Part shown: positions 1-8,174 of the stretch, piece after piece
How positions within the stretch are numbered: the first letter of the stretch is position 1
Layout: every line of letters starts with the position of its first letter
Source of the DNA: UBA4802 sp964509195
Lineage (GTDB): Bacteria; Spirochaetota; UBA4802; UB4802
Reading direction: 5' to 3'
Length of the DNA: 64,000 bases
Assembly: GCA_964509195.1 (NCBI GenBank)
Contig: CAZDWJ010000005.1
Coordinates: forward strand, 1-64,000
Position numbers and translations under genes: made by a program
The notes under the pieces: model-generated
Database searches by the model: none
What the model was told of the DNA's origin: nothing
Seen by the model: the letters and a program-made list of their open reading frames with translations, nothing else

Positions 1-76
1 TACAACGCGTGTAGGTGATAAATTTTAAAAGATTGAGGGAATTTTTTTATAATTTTGGGAAAAAATTTTAAAAAAA

Positions 77-331
77 GGGGTCAGAGCATAAAAAACAAAC
101 AACAAGCATTGAGGCTCTCAAAATGCTCGGTAAAAGGGGTCAGAGCCTTAAAATTCGCGAAGGGAGTGATAAAAGTATATAAATTCTGGCTTCCTTTGCA
201 ACATCATCGCCACGTCATCGTGTTAGGGGGCCAGAGCCTTAGGGATTAGGACTCGGGATTTAGTCACCAGATTGTGCAAAACAGCAGGCATTGAGGTTCT
301 CGAATGCTCGTTGATACAAAGGAGTCAGAGC
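77..331 (+). repeat. REP-like repeat cluster (GGGGTCAGAGC family)
   Basis: Four copies of an 11-base core, GGGGTCAGAGC or one base off, lie at 77-87, 136-146, 227-237 (GGGGCCAGAGC) and 321-331 (GGAGTCAGAGC). Two copies are preceded by a small hairpin: 106-126 and 288-306, both starting GCATTGAG and closing with AATGC, followed 9-14 bases later by the core. Hairpin plus short conserved tail is the usual form of REP elements mobilised by single-strand (Y1/RAYT) transposases. No transposase gene is present here. A fifth core copy lies at 37785-37795 on the minus strand. The 64-codon reading frame across this stretch is made of the repeats and is not a gene. Confidence 0.7.
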
Positions 332-396
332 ATAAAAAAACTCAACCAATAAATATAAATGTAACATTATTGAAACAATAAAAGCTTTATAATGTC

Positions 397-427
397 TTGA
401 CAAAATATATATACTACTTCCTACAGT
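397..427 (+). promoter_or_regulatory. possible promoter of glnS
   Basis: A perfect TTGACA (397-402) stands 55 bases before the glnS start. The best -10 box is only TACAGT (422-427) at a long 19-base spacing, so the exact -10 is uncertain. Confidence 0.35.
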
Positions 428-457
428 ATGTAAAATACCTTATTAAAAGATACCATT

Positions 458-2134
458 ATGGAACTACCACAAGCAACTAATTTTATTGAAGAAATAATCA
501 ACGATGATTTAAAAAATAATGTGTGTACATCTGTTATCACACGTTTCCCTCCCGAACCTAATGGATATCTTCATATTGGACACGCTAAATCTATTTGCCT
601 TAACTTTGGCATTGCGCAAAAATACAATGGCAAATGCAATCTTAGACTTGATGACACCAATCCCGAAAAAGAAAACATTGAATACGTAGAATCAATTAAA
701 CAAGATATTCAATGGCTAGGGTTCACATGGGATGGTGAAGTTCGACATGCCTCCGATTATTTTGAAAAGCTCTATGAGTGGGCAAAAGTACTTATAAAAA
801 AAGGAAAAGCTTATGTGTGCGATATGAGTGCCGAGGAAATTGCTGCAACACGCGGCACTCCAACCGAGCCCGGTAAAGAAAGCTCTTATCGTAATCGCAG
901 TGTTGAGGAAAACATGGATCTTTTTGAACGCATGAAAAATGGCGAATTTCCAGATGGATCAAAAACACTGCGTGCAAAGATTGATATGGCTTCACCCAAC
1001 ATGCATATGCGTGATCCAGTCATGTACCGCATTAAACATGCCGCTCATCATCGTACTGGCGACAAATGGTGCATTTACCCCACCTACGATTGGGCACACG
1101 GCCAATCTGATTACATTGAAGGGATTACTCATTCAATCTGTACCCTTGAATTCGAAGTACATCGCCCATTATACGACTGGTTCTTAGACCAGATAGCAAC
1201 CGGGCAGCGTCCAAAACAAATTGAATTTGCACGCCTTAATTTAAGCTACACTGTGATGAGCAAACGTATGCTGTTGCAATTGGTTCAAGAAGGCTTTGTC
1301 AATGGCTGGGATGACCCACGAATGCCCACAATAGCAGGCCTTAGAAGAAGAGGATATACACCTGATTCAATTAAAAATTTTGCCAGACTAGTTGGTGTAG
1401 CAAAAAAAGACAGCATGGTTGATATTGCACTTTTAGAACACTGCATACGTGAAGACTTAAACAAAAAAGCCAATCGTGTGATGTGTGTGCTCAACCCTCT
1501 CAAAGTAGTTATACTCAACTATCCTGATAATCACGTTGAATATGTTGAAGGCATAAATAATCCTGAAGACCCTGCTGCCGGCACCCGGCGCATACCGTTT
1601 TCCAGAGTGCTTTACATTGAACGTGATGATTTTATGGAGAACCCTCCAAAAAAATATTTCAGACTTTCACCTGGAACCGAAGTGCGTTTGCGTTATACCT
1701 ACTTTATTAAGTGTGTTGATGTTATTAAGGATAATTCCGGAAATATCATAGAAATTCACTGTACATATGACCCTGACACAAAAAACGGCTACGCACCTGA
1801 TGGGCGTAAGGTAAAAGGAACTATTCACTGGGTAAGTGCACCACATGCGTTACCTGCTGAAATACGTCTCTACGACAGATTATTTACAAAAGAAGACCCT
1901 TCTGATGTGGAGGAAGGAAAAGACTTCACTGACTATATTAATCCTGAATCTTTAAAAGTGGTCAATGGTTTCATTGAAACCTGTGTTGAAGGATCAAAAC
2001 CCTACACCAATTTCCAGTTTGAACGGTTGGGTTATTTTACTGTTGACCCTGACTCAACAGGAAATAAATTAATCTTTAATAGAACAGTATCATTAAAGGA
2101 TACATGGGCAAAAATAGCACAAAAAGAAAACTAA
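458..2134 (+). CDS. glnS: glutaminyl-tRNA synthetase
   Basis: Charges tRNA-Gln with glutamine in the cytoplasm (class Ic, GlnRS/GluRS family). The 558-residue length is that of a full bacterial GlnRS. The first nucleotide-binding signature is a perfect HIGH at residues 39-42 inside PPEPNGYLHIGHAK, and the second is VMSKR at 266-270. PPEPNGYLHIGH and the C-terminal double beta-barrel region (about residues 340-558) separate it from GluRS. The start ATG has only a weak Shine-Dalgarno. A tRNA-Gln(CUG) gene follows 70 bases downstream, so enzyme and substrate are encoded together. Bacterial GlnRS is thought to derive from eukaryotes by transfer; many bacteria use GatCAB instead. Confidence 0.97.
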   Translation: MELPQATNFIEEIINDDLKNNVCTSVITRFPPEPNGYLHIGHAKSICLNFGIAQKYNGKCNLRLDDTNPEKENIEYVESIKQDIQWLGFTWDGEVRHASDYFEKLYEWAKVLIKKGKAYVCDMSAEEIAATRGTPTEPGKESSYRNRSVEENMDLFERMKNGEFPDGSKTLRAKIDMASPNMHMRDPVMYRIKHAAHHRTGDKWCIYPTYDWAHGQSDYIEGITHSICTLEFEVHRPLYDWFLDQIATGQRPKQIEFARLNLSYTVMSKRMLLQLVQEGFVNGWDDPRMPTIAGLRRRGYTPDSIKNFARLVGVAKKDSMVDIALLEHCIREDLNKKANRVMCVLNPLKVVILNYPDNHVEYVEGINNPEDPAAGTRRIPFSRVLYIERDDFMENPPKKYFRLSPGTEVRLRYTYFIKCVDVIKDNSGNIIEIHCTYDPDTKNGYAPDGRKVKGTIHWVSAPHALPAEIRLYDRLFTKEDPSDVEEGKDFTDYINPESLKVVNGFIETCVEGSKPYTNFQFERLGYFTVDPDSTGNKLIFNRTVSLKDTWAKIAQKEN

Positions 2135-2149
2135 GACATGTCAAAAGTA

Positions 2150-2190
2150 TTGACAAAATTTTTATTTAAAAAAATAATGTGCTATACAAT
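2150..2190 (+). promoter_or_regulatory. possible promoter of tRNA-Gln
   Basis: TTGACA at 2150-2155 lies in the AT-rich gap between glnS and the tRNA. Candidate -10 boxes are AATAAT (2173-2178, 17-base spacing) or the better-looking TACAAT (2185-2190), which is too far from this -35. It would let the tRNA be made independently of glnS. Confidence 0.35.
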
Positions 2191-2204
2191 GAGTATGTGA
2201 ATTT

Positions 2205-2275
2205 GCCCGGTGGTGTAATTGGCAACACATCTGACTCTGGATCAGAGTAGTCCAGGTTCGAGTCCTGGCCGGGCA
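2205..2275 (+). tRNA. tRNA-Gln(CUG)
   Basis: A full cloverleaf can be drawn. The acceptor stem GCCCGGT (2205-2211) pairs with GCCGGGC (2268-2274). The anticodon stem TCTGA/TCAGA (2230-2234, 2242-2246) encloses loop CTCTGGA with anticodon CTG at 2237-2239. The T arm is CCAGG-TTCGAGT-CCTGG. The 3' CCA is not encoded and position 73 is A. The first pair is G1-C72, unlike the weak U1-A72 pair and G73 used by the Escherichia coli GlnRS-tRNA pair. Confidence 0.93.
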
Positions 2276-2291
2276 GATCAGCGTAGTGAAT

Positions 2292-2326
2292 AATGCAGAG
2301 GTGTAATAAAGTCCTCTGCATTTTTA
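2292..2326 (+). terminator. rho-independent terminator after tRNA-Gln
   Basis: A 10-bp perfect stem, AATGCAGAGG (2292-2301) with CCTCTGCATT (2313-2322), is followed by T residues. It ends the glnS/tRNA-Gln transcript. Confidence 0.85.
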
Positions 2327-2357
2327 ATTATTGTTTCCCTCAATAAAAACTATCGCC

Positions 2358-3602
2358 ATGTATTACATAGCTTTAATAATATTCATTATTACCTACACAG
2401 GTATAATTTTCACACGCCTCCCATGGGTTAATGTTGATAGACCATCTGCAGCATATTTTGGGGCTGTTGCTATGGTGGTAACTGGTGTACTTACCTTTGA
2501 AGAAGCTATCCTTGCCATAGATTTTAATACAATAGCACTGCTACTAGGAATGATGATAGTAATTGCCACCCTGGAACTTGATGGATTCTTTGCATTTATT
2601 GCTCACAAAACAATAATTTTTTCTAAAACACCGTTGCAACTATTATGGGTAATTACATTTACTACAGGGATAGTAAGTGCATTTCTAGTAAACGATGCAG
2701 TAGTGTTAATGTTTACCCCTATTATCGTATCGATATGCAGGTCAGCACAACTTAACCCAAAGCCATATTTAATAGCAGAAATCTTAGCTTCCAATATTGG
2801 CAGCGCAATGACCATCACGGGCAATCCGCAAAATATGCTCATTGGCATTTATTCTGGAATTCCATACCTTTACTTTCTTCTTCACCTTCTGCCAGTTTCA
2901 ATAATTGGGTTGTGTATTGTTGTACTTTGTATCAAACGTATATATCCGGATACATTTGAAATACAGCAGTTGTTGCATATCAATGATAATGAATATGAAT
3001 ATAATCTGTCATCTATGATATTCTCTATACCAATTTTTGTTTTAATTACGTTGTTTTTTCTTCTTCATCATGTTATGCATATATCCATCCCACTTATTGC
3101 ATTGGTTGGAAGTTCTTTGATTTTACTGTTAGGAAAAATAAAACCATCAATAATTATCAAAGAGATTGACTGGGTGCTTCTTTTATTCTTTGCTTCTTTA
3201 TTTATAGTTGTGAAAGGTGCTGAAAAAGCTGGAATCCTTTCAATTTTCTTAAAGTTTTCACATTTTAGCGATAGTTTCTATGGAATAACTTTTTTGCATT
3301 CCGTAAGCCTGATTTTTTCACAAATTGTTAGCAATGTCCCGTTTGTCATCCTTTTAGGGCCAACATTACAACATATACAAAGCAAAATCCTGTGGTTAGC
3401 CCTGGCATCATCATCCACGTTAGCAGGAAATGCAACAATCATTGGAGCGATGGCAAACCTGATAGTGCTGGAATCAGCAGCAAAATCTGGAATAAGAATA
3501 GGATTCATAGAATTTATGAAACCCGGCTTAGTTGTTACGGTAATTACATTGTTGCTATCAATAATTATACTCTACTTACAATCAGCTTTTAATTTTATTT
3601 GA
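2358..3602 (+). CDS. ArsB/NhaD-type (SLC13-like) membrane permease
   Basis: A polytopic inner-membrane protein of the ion-transporter superfamily that includes ArsB, NhaD and the P protein; likely exchanges an anion or Na+/H+. The chain of 414 residues from the ATG has about ten to twelve hydrophobic segments. The family's twin re-entrant motif regions are seen as NDAVVLMFTPIIV with NIGSAMTITGNPQNMLIG in the first half and IVSNVPFVILLGPTL with AGNATIIGAMANLIV in the second. A TTG at 2331 is in frame upstream, but its leader would overlap the tRNA terminator region; I prefer ATG 2358, although no clear ribosome-binding site precedes it. The octamer ACTATCGC lies directly before this ATG. Substrate cannot be told from sequence. 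Confidence 0.85.
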   Translation: MYYIALIIFIITYTGIIFTRLPWVNVDRPSAAYFGAVAMVVTGVLTFEEAILAIDFNTIALLLGMMIVIATLELDGFFAFIAHKTIIFSKTPLQLLWVITFTTGIVSAFLVNDAVVLMFTPIIVSICRSAQLNPKPYLIAEILASNIGSAMTITGNPQNMLIGIYSGIPYLYFLLHLLPVSIIGLCIVVLCIKRIYPDTFEIQQLLHINDNEYEYNLSSMIFSIPIFVLITLFFLLHHVMHISIPLIALVGSSLILLLGKIKPSIIIKEIDWVLLLFFASLFIVVKGAEKAGILSIFLKFSHFSDSFYGITFLHSVSLIFSQIVSNVPFVILLGPTLQHIQSKILWLALASSSTLAGNATIIGAMANLIVLESAAKSGIRIGFIEFMKPGLVVTVITLLLSIIILYLQSAFNFI

Positions 3603-3633
3603 TAAAAATTTTAACTTTATGTTTATTTATTTG

Positions 3634-3662
3634 TTGACATTAATGTTAAAACATTCTAAATT
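3634..3662 (+). promoter_or_regulatory. promoter upstream of STAS gene
   Basis: TTGACA (3634-3639), a 17-base spacer and TAAATT (3657-3662) form a good sigma-70-like promoter for the STAS gene. Confidence 0.55.
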
Positions 3663-3665
3663 TTT

Positions 3666-3681
3666 GCAATAAATTTATTGC
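3666..3681. promoter_or_regulatory. 16-bp perfect palindrome at the transcription start
   Basis: GCAATAAATTTATTGC is a perfect palindrome placed 4 bases after the predicted -10 box. That is a typical operator position, where a bound dimeric repressor would block initiation. No regulator can be assigned. Confidence 0.45.
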
Positions 3682-3746
3682 ATTGTAACATACATATATT
3701 ATTTGTTTTATTAACGCTCGTAATTCTTTGATATTTGAGTAATTGC

Positions 3747-4085
3747 ATGCAAATTGATGTACACAAAGAAGGACCATTACTGATACTCACATTAAATGGA
3801 CGATACGACATTTCCGAAGTACATAACTTTGAGACAGTGTACCGTCACCACATTGAAGATAAACCTAGAATTATCGCACTCAATCTTCGTGATTTAAAAT
3901 ATATCGATTCTTCAGGAATAGGTTCACTTGTGCGATGCATGAACCTTGCATTAAAAAGCAATATTGAATTTGTGTGTTATGATATAAATGAAAATGTAGA
4001 AAGTATTTTTAAGATAGCTAAATTGGATCAGTTCATCTCTATTTTAACTCAGGAAGAATTTATAAAAAAATACATTAAGAAATAA
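3747..4085 (+). CDS. STAS-domain protein (anti-sigma-factor antagonist type)
   Basis: A single STAS domain of 112 residues, the fold of SpoIIAA/RsbV, which binds an anti-sigma or switch kinase and is controlled by serine phosphorylation. The phosphorylation loop reads DLKYIDSSGIGSLV, with the DSSG serines intact. An in-frame TTG at 3735 would add four residues; ATG 3747 fits the family start better. No sigma factor or RsbW-like kinase lies beside it. A PAS-SpoIIE phosphatase at 31305-32459 is a possible but unproven partner. The 3' end overlaps the convergent HD-GYP gene by 11 bases. Confidence 0.88.
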   Translation: MQIDVHKEGPLLILTLNGRYDISEVHNFETVYRHHIEDKPRIIALNLRDLKYIDSSGIGSLVRCMNLALKSNIEFVCYDINENVESIFKIAKLDQFISILTQEEFIKKYIKK

Positions 4086-4890
4086 TAAACTGCCTTAAAG
4101 GCTCTTTTTCATTAAGAAGACCAATCAATACATCCACAACTTGAGGGTCAAACTGTGTTCCTTTGTTCTTGATTAACTCCTGTTTTGTCTGCTGTAGCGA
4201 TAGTGCCTTTCTATATGGACGGTCACTGAGCATGGCATCAAGTGCATCAGCAACAGCTATGATCTTTGCTTCTATTGGGATTTTTTCTGCTGGTAGTTGA
4301 TAATACCCCTTACCATCTACACGTTCGTGATGATACATAATAATTGATGCAATATCATCAAGGTATTCAAGGGATGAAAGTATTTTCATTCCCCTAACTG
4401 GATGGCTTTCCATCATTAGTCTTTCTTTTTCAGTTAATGCGCCACTTTTTTCGATAATATCTATTGGTATCCCGATTTTTCCAATATCATGAGCAGCTGC
4501 TGCATGATTGAGCAAACGCATCTGTTCCTGCGACAATCCCAAACGTTTTCCTATAGCCAGCGCATATTGAGCAACTCTTGTGGTGTGGCCACTTGTGTAA
4601 GGATCCTTTTCTTCCATAGCGCTTATTAACACTGTTATTATTTCAAATACTCTATCATTCAATTTTTCATCAAAAGCAGTTGCACTGCTGTTTTGTCTCA
4701 TCATTAATTTCTGAATATATCGCAGCACATTATCAAAACGCCCATTATCGATTGAAAAAGGATACGTCATGTTGCCTTTTTCAAACTGTTTCAACACATT
4801 CATAAATGATGCAGCTACATCATCATATCGCTTTTCTAATATTCTATAAACAATCACAAATGATATGCTAAGTGCCAGTACATTAAACAA
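4075..4890 (-). CDS. HD-GYP domain protein, N-terminus lost by frameshift
   Basis: HD-GYP proteins hydrolyse cyclic di-GMP or related dinucleotides. This frame starts in the middle of a transmembrane helix at a TTG, continues through a HAMP-like linker, then a complete HD-GYP domain. Metal-binding signatures are HTTRVAQYA, HAAAAHDIGKIGIP, ESHPVRG and HHERVDGKGYYQL. The GYP triplet is GYY. Joining 4902-5066 by one added T in the A7/T7 run at 4911-4917 restores a membrane protein of about 330 residues with two transmembrane helices, so the short form is probably a frameshifted version. See the separate entry for the upstream piece. Confidence 0.82.
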   Translation of the reverse strand: MFNVLALSISFVIVYRILEKRYDDVAASFMNVLKQFEKGNMTYPFSIDNGRFDNVLRYIQKLMMRQNSSATAFDEKLNDRVFEIITVLISAMEEKDPYTSGHTTRVAQYALAIGKRLGLSQEQMRLLNHAAAAHDIGKIGIPIDIIEKSGALTEKERLMMESHPVRGMKILSSLEYLDDIASIIMYHHERVDGKGYYQLPAEKIPIEAKIIAVADALDAMLSDRPYRKALSLQQTKQELIKNKGTQFDPQVVDVLIGLLNEKEPLRQFIIS

Positions 4891-4901
4891 TATAAGAAGG
4901 A

Positions 4902-5066
4902 CTATCTCCCAAAAAAACTTATAGGAATATAATTGGTTGCAAATTGATGAAATAGCAAAAACAATACATTTATAGTAACTATCGCACCTAATAAAATAAC
5001 ATATATGATGACAGTTAATTTTTTTCTTTTGAGGTATTTATATGCAACAAGATTTGTTACGCCCAT
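4902..5066 (-). pseudogene. N-terminal fragment of the HD-GYP gene
   Basis: A 54-codon frame begins at ATG 5066: a short positively charged head (KYLKRKK), then a transmembrane helix (about residues 18-39), a short outside loop ending YIPISFFGR, and a stop. With eight instead of seven T in the coding-strand run at 4911-4917 the reading passes straight into FFWEIVLLILFN and the second helix of the HD-GYP frame. The two pieces therefore look like one gene. Either the run slips, varies in phase, or contains an assembly error. Confidence 0.7.
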
Positions 5067-5259
5067 AAGAATTTCTCACTTCCACACAGTAATAATAAAA
5101 TACTTACTACGATGCCAAATTTCAAAAAATTGTTATTTTTTATGTTGTCAGATAGGTACTATCATAAAAAATTAATTATTGACGATAACACCACAATTAT
5201 TACACCTGTTTACAATCTGCATACACAACAATGTGACCATACTTAAAAAGGTGAGGAAA

Positions 5260-6234
5260 ATGTCAAGAATACTTTCTGGCATACAACCGTCCGGAACGCT
5301 TCACATTGGCAACTACTTTGCCATGATGAAACCTATGATTGAATTGCAGCATACCAATGATCTTTTTTGCTTTATTGTTAACTATCATGCACTGACAAGC
5401 ATACATGATCCAAAGGAGCTTGCTGAAAATACAATTAATGCTGCCATTGATTTTATTGCGTTAGGGCTTGACCCTGACAGGGCTCATTTCTGGGTACAAT
5501 CCGATATTCCTGAAGTGACTGAACTTTCCTGGATACTGTCATGCCACACCAGCTTGGGGCTTCTTGAACGTAGCCACAGCTACAAGGACAAAGTTGCAAA
5601 GGGTATTGTTCCAACTACAGGTCTTTTTACTTATCCAGTGCTTATGGCTGCGGATATTCTGCTTTTCAATGCTGAAGTTATTCCTGTGGGCAAAGACCAG
5701 AAACAGCATCTTGAAATAACACGTGACATAGCTGAACGCTTTAACCAGACATATGGAGAAGTCTTTGTGTTACCCGAACCAATGATATCAGAAGATATAG
5801 CGGTAATTCCGGGTATTGATGGTCAGAAAATGTCAAAAAGCTATAATAACACCATAAACATTTTTGAAGAAGAATCTACCCTAAAGAAAAAAGTAATGCG
5901 TATCATCACCGACTCAACACCGGTTGAAGCGCCAAAAAACCCAGATACCTGTAATTTGTTTGCGCTATATAAACTCTTTGCTTCACCTGATAAAACTGAA
6001 GAACTCAAAGAACGATATCGTAAAGGTGGTACTGGCTATGGTGAGGTTAAAAAGGAATTATTTGGGCTTATATGGGAATATTTTGCTCCATTCAGAGATA
6101 GAAGGAAACAGTTGCAAAATAACAAGGCCGATATAGCATCAATCCTAAAGAAAGGTGCAGAAAAAACTCGCCCCATAGCACAGGAAACGTTACAGCGCGT
6201 GAAACAGGCAGTGGGGCTGGATTATTTACTATAA
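5260..6234 (+). CDS. trpS: tryptophanyl-tRNA synthetase
   Basis: Charges tRNA-Trp; class Ic synthetase of 324 residues, the usual bacterial length. The HIGH-like motif is HIGN at residues 15-18, and KMSKS is exact at 190-194. The start at ATG 5260 follows AGGTGAGGA at 5249-5257. A longer TTG-initiated frame from 5179 adds 27 residues without family support and is rejected. The gene ends exactly where the convergent htrA stop begins, with no space for a separate terminator. Confidence 0.97.
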   Translation: MSRILSGIQPSGTLHIGNYFAMMKPMIELQHTNDLFCFIVNYHALTSIHDPKELAENTINAAIDFIALGLDPDRAHFWVQSDIPEVTELSWILSCHTSLGLLERSHSYKDKVAKGIVPTTGLFTYPVLMAADILLFNAEVIPVGKDQKQHLEITRDIAERFNQTYGEVFVLPEPMISEDIAVIPGIDGQKMSKSYNNTINIFEEESTLKKKVMRIITDSTPVEAPKNPDTCNLFALYKLFASPDKTEELKERYRKGGTGYGEVKKELFGLIWEYFAPFRDRRKQLQNNKADIASILKKGAEKTRPIAQETLQRVKQAVGLDYLL

Positions 6235-7629
6235 CTATTGCTTCTTTATTACTACAAACTTGTGAATACCACCACGCTTTATCAGAAGCAATAGAGTTTC
6301 CTTTTTTTCATACTGTTTCAGCAATTCATTGTATTTATCAACATTTTCCACAGGTATATTTTCAATTTCTTTGATAATATCCCCAACCATCATTCCTGCT
6401 TCATACGCAGGGCTCTGGTCCTGGATTTCCAAAACAATAACGCCTGTTGTATCGCTGATTCTGAATTTATAGGCATTTTCTTCCGTGATATCGCCCACAC
6501 TCATACCGATAGTATCAACTTCTTCCATCTTTTCTTCAGTAATCTGGGACTGTGCAGGTAGCTCGGCAATCATTACATCAAGTTCTACTTCCTTGCCTGC
6601 CCTGAAAATCTTTACCTTAGCGCTTGTTCCTGGTTTTAATGCTGCAACATACCTTCGTAGCTGGTTAATATCAGAAACTTCAGCACCATTAACCGAAATT
6701 ATAATATCTCCAATTTCAATCTTTGCCTTCCTAGCTGGGGAATCTTTCATAATGTCAGCAACCAGTACACCTTTTTTGCCTTCAAACTTGAAATTCTTAG
6801 CTATCTCCGGGGTAATATTCTGTATATATACACCAAGCCATCCTCTGGTTACCTTACCTTTCTGGATTAATTCATCAACAACCTGTTTCACCATATTGGA
6901 CGGGATTGCAAAACCTATGCCCATATAACCGCCATTTCGTGAGAATATGGCTGTATTAATTCCTATAAGCTTGCCATTAATGTTAATTAACGCACCACCG
7001 GAATTACCTGGATTAATGGCAGCATCAGTCTGGATGAAATATTCATAATCGGCCAACCCAAATCCTTCTCTACCGGTTGCACTGATAATGCCCATAGTTA
7101 CTGTGTGCCCAAATCCAAACGGGTTGCCTATTGCTATTGCTATCTCACCTACTTTTAAGGCATCAGAATCAGCCATCTGAGCAACAGGCAAATCCTGAGG
7201 CACATCACTTATAATTTTGATAACTGCAATATCAGTTGCAGGGTCAGAGCCTACAAGCTCACAGGGGAAAGTACGTTTATCAAACAGGGTTATAGTGATA
7301 GATTTTGTATTTTTTACCACATGATTATTGGTTACAATATACCCCCGTTTATCTATGATAACACCAGACCCAACTGCTTTTGCTTCTTTTGGCAACGGGA
7401 ATGGCATAGGCATTTGTCTTTTTTCACGAGGGCTACCCGTCTTTTTTTCTGCAGATATGCTTACCACTGTTGGAATAGCGCTGTTGGTTACCTTTACCAG
7501 CTGTTCGTTAAATTTTGTTAAATCGGTAGCGGCTGGTTCCTGTACTTTTTTTACTGTTTTAGCATCAGAAAAGGTACTGGTACATATAAACAGTGTTGCA
7601 GCTGTAATAATAATTGTTTTTAATTTCAT
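6235..7629 (-). CDS. periplasmic serine protease, HtrA/DegP family
   Basis: Protease/chaperone for misfolded envelope proteins. Residues 1-23 are a signal peptide (MKLKTIIITAATLFICTSTF, cleavage near SDA). The trypsin-like domain has the full triad: H103 in TNNHVV, D133 in ATDIAVIK and S210 in NPGNSGG. Two PDZ domains follow (about 255-350 and 375-464), so the architecture is DegP-like rather than DegS-like. The 464-residue length fits. It is transcribed alone, convergent with trpS. Confidence 0.95.
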   Translation of the reverse strand: MKLKTIIITAATLFICTSTFSDAKTVKKVQEPAATDLTKFNEQLVKVTNSAIPTVVSISAEKKTGSPREKRQMPMPFPLPKEAKAVGSGVIIDKRGYIVTNNHVVKNTKSITITLFDKRTFPCELVGSDPATDIAVIKIISDVPQDLPVAQMADSDALKVGEIAIAIGNPFGFGHTVTMGIISATGREGFGLADYEYFIQTDAAINPGNSGGALININGKLIGINTAIFSRNGGYMGIGFAIPSNMVKQVVDELIQKGKVTRGWLGVYIQNITPEIAKNFKFEGKKGVLVADIMKDSPARKAKIEIGDIIISVNGAEVSDINQLRRYVAALKPGTSAKVKIFRAGKEVELDVMIAELPAQSQITEEKMEEVDTIGMSVGDITEENAYKFRISDTTGVIVLEIQDQSPAYEAGMMVGDIIKEIENIPVENVDKYNELLKQYEKKETLLLLIKRGGIHKFVVIKKQ

Positions 7630-8174
7630 ATAATTATCCTGTGTATTTTAAAATCTATTTAGGGTATACATTTACCTTATTTTACTGTCAATGCGTACTT
7701 AAACACTTATCGGGAATTCCACTTTATAGTGTATATTATTTTGTTACAATAATTACGATAATTGTCAAGAATTACAATATTTTTGCGTTAAATTATTCAC
7801 AAAATAATTATTTTAAAAGATTGTCAATACTGCATTTGTATTGAAAATGAGCAAAAAAGCGCAAAGTATAAGATTACGATTGACACGCTATGTTTATAAG
7901 ATTATTTTCAGGAAATAATCGCTGATATTTTTATTTAAAAGCGTTCAGCAAATGTTTCAATATACTGTTTCAATGTAAATTTTGCCATGCGTATTTAAGC
8001 GATTTTGACATAAATGACAGCAAAATTATATCACAATGAGCACAATTAATATTCAACTATGCAAAACTTACTTAATAACTATTTTTCGATAGTTCCTGAA
8101 CATTTCACTTTACATAAAACAAATTTTAAGGAATAATAATAGCTTATTCTATACATTATCATCTATTGTACAAT
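7630..8174. other. 545-bp AT-rich divergent intergenic region
   Basis: Lies between the divergent htrA and ApbE-like genes. It must hold both promoters, but I see no convincing pair of -35/-10 boxes. There is a TTGACA on the minus strand around 7770 and one on the plus strand at 7880-7885, neither with a good -10 at 16-18 bases. A small inverted repeat AACTAT/ATAGTT lies near 8078-8094. The 76-codon frame at 7614-7844 has no ribosome-binding site and biased composition. No RNA gene was recognised. Confidence 0.4.

Noticed and set aside
55..249. 64-codon reading frame
   Set aside because: Runs across three REP-core copies and has repeat-derived composition; no ribosome-binding site.
77..331. 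CRISPR array
   Set aside because: Repeats are short and irregularly spaced, with no uniform spacers or cas genes; they fit REP elements.
4092..4110. GCCTTAAAGGC followed by T run as a terminator
   Set aside because: A contiguous palindrome with only a one-base centre cannot form a stable hairpin loop, and it lies within the HD-GYP coding end.
6485..6928. 147-codon frame opposite htrA
   Set aside because: Antisense of the protease and PDZ coding region, Ser/Pro-rich as expected for a shadow frame.
7614..7844. 76-codon frame in the htrA upstream gap
   Set aside because: No ribosome-binding site and Tyr/Leu-rich composition of AT-rich DNA.
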